Assembly: GCF_026262505.1 (NCBI RefSeq)
Contig: NC_067204.1
Span: 12,852,522-12,916,521, forward strand
Direction: 5' to 3'
Length of the DNA stretch: 64,000 nucleotides
Origin: Trichomonas vaginalis G3
Lineage: Eukaryota > Parabasalia > Trichomonadida > Trichomonadidae
Below the pieces are notes generated by a model that did no database searches, was not told the DNA's origin, and was given only the letters and a program-made list of their open reading frames with translations. The translations under genes were made by a program, and so were the position numbers. Numbering within the stretch: the stretch's first letter is position 1; every line of letters begins with the position of its first letter. Shown here piece after piece: positions 58,787 through 64,000 of the stretch.

Positions 58787-59401
58787 ATGGGTTGCGGAGG
58801 TTCGAAAGAAGGAGAACAATCCCAAGCACAGAAGCAAGAAGAGGAGTACGATAAGGCAGTTCTTTCACTTAAAGTTAACCGTGATCGTCTTAAGAAGTAT
58901 CAGAGCCGTTTAGAAGCAGATAACGAAAAACAATTAGAAATTGCTAAGAAGCTTGCTAAAGAAGGTAAAATGGATCGTGCTAAGCTCGTCATGAGAGCAA
59001 AGAAGGCTCGCGAGGCAATGATTGCCAAAACTGATGGAATGTTATCAAATCTTCAAGAACAGCTTAATAACCTCGAAACTGCAAGAATTACTAAGGAGTT
59101 CGCTCAGAACTTAGAAATGACTAACTCTGTCCTTAAGACAATGAACGAACAACTTACTGTCGAAATGGTTGAACAATTAATGGAAGAAAACCAGGAACAA
59201 ACAGAAAAGGTCAACGAAGTTACAGAATTGCTTGGCCAGAGCATGACTCCAGACCTCGATGCCGAAGCCGAAGAGGAATACGAAAGAATGTTGGCAGAAA
59301 TGGAAGGCGGTGCAGAAGAAGAAACAGGTGAACAGGAACCAGAACAAGAAGAACAAGAGGAAGAGAAGCCAAAAAGAGAAAAGGTTGCTGCTCTTGCATA
59401 A
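58787..59401 (+). CDS. VPS20: ESCRT-III subunit VPS20/CHMP6-like
   Basis: 204 residues. It begins MGCGGSKEG, a consensus N-myristoylation site (Gly2, Ser6) plus a possible palmitoylated Cys3, the hallmark of VPS20/CHMP6. A Snf7-type helical hairpin follows (about 15-150; LKVNRDRLKKYQSRLEADN, AKLVMRAKKAREAMI, a long acidic helix). The C-terminus has a DLDAEAEEEYERMLAEME stretch like an MIM helix, and then a Glu/Gln tail. It acts at endosomal membranes, linking ESCRT-II to SNF7. The length is normal for the family. Confidence 0.88.
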   Translation: MGCGGSKEGEQSQAQKQEEEYDKAVLSLKVNRDRLKKYQSRLEADNEKQLEIAKKLAKEGKMDRAKLVMRAKKAREAMIAKTDGMLSNLQEQLNNLETARITKEFAQNLEMTNSVLKTMNEQLTVEMVEQLMEENQEQTEKVNEVTELLGQSMTPDLDAEAEEEYERMLAEMEGGAEEETGEQEPEQEEQEEEKPKREKVAALA

Positions 59402-59709
59402 AAGTGTTTTTTATCTTAGAAAATCATTATACTATCTATATTTACTATATTTATAATAAAAAACTCCATTCTTACATGACCATGACAATTATTTTCGTAT
59501 AAGTTTTAGTTCTTTTTTTGGCATTTTATTCAAATGAAATGTGAAAATGTTTAATACTGTTTTCTAAAGGAAAAAACGTTTACTAACAATATATAATAAC
59601 AAAATATAAACTATGAATAAGAATAAAATATATTCGAATAATAAATGAGAAATTATGAATAAAATTCCATTAATATAACAGAATTTTCTCATATTCTCTC
59701 ACAACAGTG
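59402..59709. other. Convergent intergenic region
   Basis: Short AT-rich 3' flanks of two convergent genes. No gene or repeat. Confidence 0.4.
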
Positions 59710-60963
59710 CTAATAATTTGATTGTTCAGGATTTAAACCTAAAATAAAACGAAGAGATTTGCAAGCTTTTTCAGATGCGAATTTATGTGGATAGCAGGCA
59801 AGAATACCGTTATATAGAGCTTGAACTGTCAATTCTTCGCCATCTATCAGATCATTTATGTCAATTTTTTCTGTAGTTGGCCAGGCAGGTTTCCTCTGAA
59901 GGTATTCGATAGTTTTTCTTATATTCCATTTCTTTTCAATATCATTCTGAGGACTAAGGAGTAAATATGGAAGCTTTGAATAAATCGGATCAATTGACGT
60001 GAGTAATTTTGGCAAAGTAACGCCATCTTGTAGATTTGATCCTTCTATATAAGATTTTGGAATTGGATTTTCTGTTGTATAAGAAGTAGTCTGAGTTTGA
60101 GAAACAAATTTTATGGTGATTGGACCTTTTATCTTTGAACAGTTATAGAATATCATTGATAATAATTGTTGAAATACAAATTGATCACCCGAAACAATCT
60201 GAGGAGCGCAATTAATAAAAGATGAATCAATAAATTTCTTTGATTCAAGAAGAACAAGAACCATTTGAGTATTGTTAATTGCTTTTTTCTGTGAGACTGC
60301 TGTTGAAACCGGTTGAACCTTTTCGCCAGTTAATTTTTCGTATAATGCAAAAAAGAAGTTTCCATTTCGAAAATCATCGTCAATTATATCTTTAGGATCG
60401 CCAAAAACATTCGGTAATCTTTGTAATCCTAATGATTTCAATATTCTATTAAGTACATTTCTTTGTAGAATAATTGGAGGATTTTCTCCAATAGTTTTGG
60501 TAAGAGGTATAACAGATGATTGTTTTTTCAAAGCATAATTATACGCATCATTGAGAATACTCCAAACTAATTCTTCTGGAGGAGCAGTTTCAACTGAGTT
60601 TGTCATGAAGTTTAATGTATCATCGGTCAAGACATCATTTTCATTTAGAGTTCTAATCATTGACACTAAATCTGTAGTTTTTTTCTCGATTTTTAAATGT
60701 AAAGCTTTTGGAAGTAATGATCCTGACTGCAAAAACCAATTGACAATAGAGTCTTCGATACCATCAGCAATAGATGGATTTGAGATACTTAATTGTTTTA
60801 ACCATTTTAAGATAACGGATCTCTGCTGTTTTGTTTCAGGATCGATTTTAGGAGATTTTCTATGTGAAAATAGATCATCTTCATCATCAATGTCTTGGGA
60901 AATATCATTTCTTATTCTAGATCCTTTTCCTCTGACCTGAGACAAATAAAACGTCGTTCTCAT
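59710..60963 (-). CDS. Protein with calponin-homology-like domains
   Basis: 417 residues from ATG 60963. A central segment (about 185-275: DDDFRNGNFFFALYEKLTGE, SKKFIDSSFI, PQIVSGDQFVFQQLLSMIFY) follows the calponin-homology pattern closely. An N-terminal segment (about 45-105) and a C-terminal one (about 295-410: GSNLQDGVTLPKLLTSIDP, WNIRKTIEYLQR, ALYNGILACYP) look like further CH domains. This suggests a fimbrin/plastin-like actin- or microtubule-binding protein without EF hands. Diverged, so the specific class is open. Confidence 0.65.
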   Translation of the reverse strand: MRTTFYLSQVRGKGSRIRNDISQDIDDEDDLFSHRKSPKIDPETKQQRSVILKWLKQLSISNPSIADGIEDSIVNWFLQSGSLLPKALHLKIEKKTTDLVSMIRTLNENDVLTDDTLNFMTNSVETAPPEELVWSILNDAYNYALKKQSSVIPLTKTIGENPPIILQRNVLNRILKSLGLQRLPNVFGDPKDIIDDDFRNGNFFFALYEKLTGEKVQPVSTAVSQKKAINNTQMVLVLLESKKFIDSSFINCAPQIVSGDQFVFQQLLSMIFYNCSKIKGPITIKFVSQTQTTSYTTENPIPKSYIEGSNLQDGVTLPKLLTSIDPIYSKLPYLLLSPQNDIEKKWNIRKTIEYLQRKPAWPTTEKIDINDLIDGEELTVQALYNGILACYPHKFASEKACKSLRFILGLNPEQSNY

Positions 60964-61242
60964 TTCAAAAAATTGACAAAATAAGTATTTGGGGAAAAAA
61001 AGGATCTATATGAATAACCATACGTTTACCTTTCTCTCCATATGGAATGACTTACTAATACATTTTGATAGGTACAATTAATTATTTGATGAATTTTGCA
61101 TCCAATTATTAACAATTTGCTTTTAATTATTAACATGATAAGGTACTTTGGTGTAATTCGATAGAATCTACCTATAGTCATCATTTGTACAGGGAGAGTA
61201 ACAAAATTGTGCTGCCATTTTGACCAAATCTCAACGAAAGGA

Positions 61243-61519
61243 AGCTCTAGAGCTCCAGAAGCCTTATCAGCAGCGGTCCTTTCCAATTTTGGCCTCTGCT
61301 GATTTAATCAAAGCTATCTTCCTTTGCTTGAGGAACTCCAGAACTCCCATTCGTCAAGAATGGGAGTAACGGAGCCCCTCACTCTCGATTAATTAAAGCC
61401 TGTTCTCAAAAGAACAGGTTTTAAAGTTTAATTTGGACTCAATCCAGTTCTGCGAGATATTTTGAACCCTATTCTATTTGTCTAGAGTTCCAAATATCTT
61501 CTAGAGCTGGACTGAGTCC
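61243..61519 (+). other. Cluster of five stem-loops; candidate structured RNA or foldback DNA
   Basis: Within 277 bases there are: the palindrome AGCTCTAGAGCT (61243-61254); an ATCAGCAG/CTGCTGAT stem (61266-61303); a ten-pair stem ACTCCCATTC-gtcaa-GAATGGGAGT (61343-61367), extended by CTCC/GGAG outside an internal loop; a 14-pair stem TTAAAGCCTGTTCT-caaa (61393-61424, one G-T); and a 33-base imperfect inverted repeat (61435-61467 with 61487-61519). A run of six T follows at about 61530. No reading frame explains it. The strand is assumed plus because of the T-run. Confidence 0.5.
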
Positions 61520-62151
61520 ATATTACATCTTTTTTCTCCCGATTTTATAATTTACAATGTCAAATACATCAAATTTTGACACTTTACAAACTTTACAAAG
61601 CACATTTTTGTAAAGATCATAAAACATCAGTCATTTGTAGATCATCATCTGGAGAAATTTCACTTCGATGTTCACATTAGTTTTTATTGAAGCATCAGAT
61701 ATTCCCAATGAAATATTATGGGTCTGCTGCAACAATAGAGGGTATTCAATTTTTGAAGACTTTTAAAAATAATCATTATCGTCCATTTTAATAAATGTAC
61801 TTTTTAATATTATATGCTGTATTTGATAAAAATGATTAAAAGTGACATATAATTTACTTATCGTTTCAGCGGTCCCTTAATGAAATTTTGTCATTTTTTT
61901 TATTTCAAATTCACATCATGAAGAATCAATTTTTTTTTCATTCGACAAAAAATCATTTTATATAAATCAGATATCCCCAACTTAACTAAACACAATAATA
62001 CTGATCGTAGTCATGCTTAAAGTTGCTTATAAACCCATAATTTGTTCTCAAATCGGAAAAATGCGTTTTAGGATCCAAGAATTTGCACCAAAATCTATTT
62101 ATAACTATACAACACTTAGTACATGCATAAATTTAGTTACAGACGAAAAAT
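61520..62151. other. Intergenic
   Basis: AT-rich. The ATG frame at 62011 (LKVAYKPIICSQIG) runs into the Pmp-like relic in another frame and may be its degraded N-terminus. Nothing else seen. Confidence 0.35.
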
Positions 62152-63150
62152 TTGAGGATTTTGAAATTCGATCTAAGTTGGGATGAATTTTATTCCGGAC
62201 AAAACGATAGTTACTATTCAGAAAGCTTTTCAAGCTCCCACAGTTATTACATTGTTGAAACAACATCTACAAAAAATTCGAGATTCATCGATTTTTCTAA
62301 TTCAGATGTGTCAAATATTAAAATACTTATCGAATCATCAATTTTCCATTCAAATTATATAGGTTATTCCGAAACTTCTAATTATTATGATGGATATGGT
62401 GGAAATCTCTTTATTTATTCCAAAGTAGATTTTGTTCAAAACAGAATATGTTCTTATAACTGTTCTTCAAGTGGTTTTGGACAACATTGCTATATATGGA
62501 TTGATTCATACGCTGATCCATTCAAAAATTATAACTATCTTTCTTCATATTCCGATTTAGGTCAAACAGGAGTTGGAAATTCACCAATTAATCATGTAAG
62601 AGGAGAAGTTATAATTCATAATACAAACTTATCAAATTGTAGAACTAACCAATATTGCGGAATTTTAATTGAATTACCACGTTTTCCAGGAAATATTTCA
62701 CAATCATCATTCACAAACAATTCAGCAACATCTAAAAATTGCTCTCATTATACTGGATATGAATCGTTTTCATATATCAATACCAATTTTTTGAATAATT
62801 CAGTATCAGATCAATTATTTTATACAGTTAATCATGATTTAACTATAAAAGAATGCATCATTAAAAACAATTCAGCAAAAAACACATTTTCTTCGAATAG
62901 TCCTTATAAATTTCATATAATACACAGTTTCATTGAAACAAGCGGATCCACAACTAGTTTAAACACAGAATTATCATCAACACAAGAGCTTGAAAACATT
63001 TTCTCATTCTCGATTTCAGGAGAATGTTGCTTTTCAATTATCATTGGCCAAGATGGGAAATTCGACTATGCCAGCGTTCTAATTACTCTTTCTAACTGCA
63101 TATCAAGTTCAAATTTCGAGCATGATATAGCGGAAGTTTTTGTTACCTAA
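62152..63150 (+). pseudogene. Pmp-like (polymorphic membrane protein type) beta-helix surface protein, truncated
   Basis: An open stretch of 332 codons with no methionine after its TTG opening. It is rich in Ser, Asn, Tyr and Cys, with the trichomonad Pmp-like features DGYGGNLFIYS, SGFGQHCYIW and repeated short strands (IHNTNLSNCRTN, SSFTNNSATSK, CIIKNNSAK). These fit a parallel beta-helix ectodomain. It has no signal peptide and no C-terminal membrane segment. A short upstream frame (from about 62011) in a different phase may be the displaced N-terminus. Most likely a decayed or truncated family member; intact relatives are large surface proteins. Confidence 0.6.
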
Positions 63151-63682
63151 AAATAACCAAAAATAAATCTAGATGTGATATTTTTTTTGATTATAATATT
63201 TATTTTTGTTTTTAATATAAAAATATTTCATGGTTATTGGCACTTATAATCCCATTTAATACATGTACCAATATGAAATAATTTTGAGCATTTAATTTGA
63301 AATTTTGAGTCGATTCTTCTGAAAAACTGTTAATGAGTTTTAATTGTTTCGATTTATTTCTTTTATATGTTGCCAAGTAATATCACCTTCTGATTGCCCT
63401 TTCAATCTATTTTTCACCCAGCCGTAAGGGGTTGAACTTTTAAGAGTTTTACATGGCATTTGCCGGCAAATACCATGTAATTTATTCTCAATTATTTCCC
63501 AGGGGTTGCCGGTGCATTTACCCTAAAATATTTGAGACAACTTTACATGGCATTTGCCGACAAAAATCACCCACGTTACATAAAATTATTCAAAGAAATC
63601 AGATAAATATTTTAAATTATATGTAATTAAAATATGTGATTAAGAATGAAAACAAAAATATTATTTAAATTAAAATTAATTT
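63151..63682. other. Intergenic with a 32-bp near-palindrome
   Basis: At 63449-63480 TTACATGGCATTTGCC is followed directly by its near-complement (one mismatched pair). The 16-base half recurs alone at 63543-63558. AT-rich otherwise. No gene. Confidence 0.5.
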
Positions 63683-64000
63683 TTACGGCCACTTATATTC
63701 ACGTGGACAACGGAACACTTTTGGTGTTCTACCGTTCCAATCCTTATATACTGCATCTCTTGCCTTGAACATGTCGTCGATATTAGAAAATTCTGCCATT
63801 AACTTTCCTTTTGCTTGGCAGAATTTGGAAACATGTCCAAACTTTTCTAGTATTGGTATAAATTCGGCTGGTGGCTTGTTGAATGGAAGATTTTGAACGA
63901 TTACACTATTCTTTGTATTGAGAGCTTGAGGCAATTCTACTTCAACTGCTGGCTTGACCTCAACAGGTTTTGGCTTTACAACAGTAATAATCTTTGGTTT
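63683..64000 (-). CDS. RRM RNA-binding protein, C-terminal part
   Basis: The frame stays open to the right edge, so the start is outside the window. The visible part has a Lys/Pro/Val-rich linker (KPKPVEVKPAVEVE) and one C-terminal RRM: RNP2 VIVQNLPF, then KLMAEFSN in the RNP1 position, ending in RCPREYKWP. Role in RNA binding; the protein family is not resolved from the fragment. Confidence 0.75.
   Translation of the reverse strand, partial: KPKIITVVKPKPVEVKPAVEVELPQALNTKNSVIVQNLPFNKPPAEFIPILEKFGHVSKFCQAKGKLMAEFSNIDDMFKARDAVYKDWNGRTPKVFRCPREYKWP

Overview
The window looks like nuclear DNA of a trichomonad parasite (Parabasalia; Trichomonas or Tritrichomonas type). It is AT-rich. The genes are single open frames with no introns that I can recognise, set in long AT-rich gaps. 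Several genes have an Inr-like TCA(C/T)(A/T) box close to the start codon, and some families are typical of trichomonads (Pmp-like beta-helix surface protein, ankyrin remnants, armadillo-type hypotheticals). I cannot fix the species from the sequence alone.

Host region A, 1-18802. In order: the 3' part of an ER protein disulfide isomerase-like gene; an alpha-helical hypothetical; a fused rhamnose-type nucleotide-sugar epimerase/reductase; a coiled-coil protein; an RCC1-repeat protein divergent from a PPP-family protein phosphatase; an ankyrin remnant; a second helical-repeat protein; a hypothetical; and an ADA2-like ZZ/SANT coactivator that has no ATG at its start. The 3.4 kb after ADA2 has no convincing gene. 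It holds a 236-bp MITE-like foldback element, a 121-bp tandem duplication, a tRNA 3'-half remnant and small hairpins.

Polinton region, 18803-52875. Two Maverick/Polinton elements share termini (homopolymer A/T tract, then GGTAGTGGGG...) and are separated by an 0.87-kb spacer that is itself a near-perfect palindrome. Element I (18803-26830) is a short, badly broken derivative. It keeps only capsid-type genes between long inverted, repeat-rich ends. Element II (27704-52875) is about 25 kb and carries a large set of parts: double-jelly-roll-type major capsid region, putative minor capsid region, SF3 helicase, packaging ATPase, protein-primed-type DNA polymerase B, DDE integrase, two small glycine-rich amphipathic proteins, a phage-tail-fibre-like protein, a D12-type adenine methyltransferase region and a KilA-N/DUF3627-like region. 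It also has a higher-GC island (about 40.1-44.4 kb) of small genes including an HNH protein. Several of its genes look whole and others are broken, with about ten breaks in all. I see no adenovirus-type maturation protease.

Host region B, 52876-64000. In order: a two-RRM protein, a small membrane protein, LSM3, an N-anchored hypothetical, a coiled-coil protein, an ESCRT-III VPS20/CHMP6 homologue with an N-myristoylation signal, a protein with calponin-homology-like domains, a dense cluster of hairpins of unknown nature, a Pmp-like surface protein remnant, and the C-terminal part of another RRM protein.

The most unusual points are these: the element termini contain a hairpin conserved by compensating base changes; element II has three divergent gene pairs separated by only 17-18 bp with a similar spacer motif; it carries a tail-fibre-like gene; and the 61.2-61.5 kb region holds five stem-loops within 280 bp.
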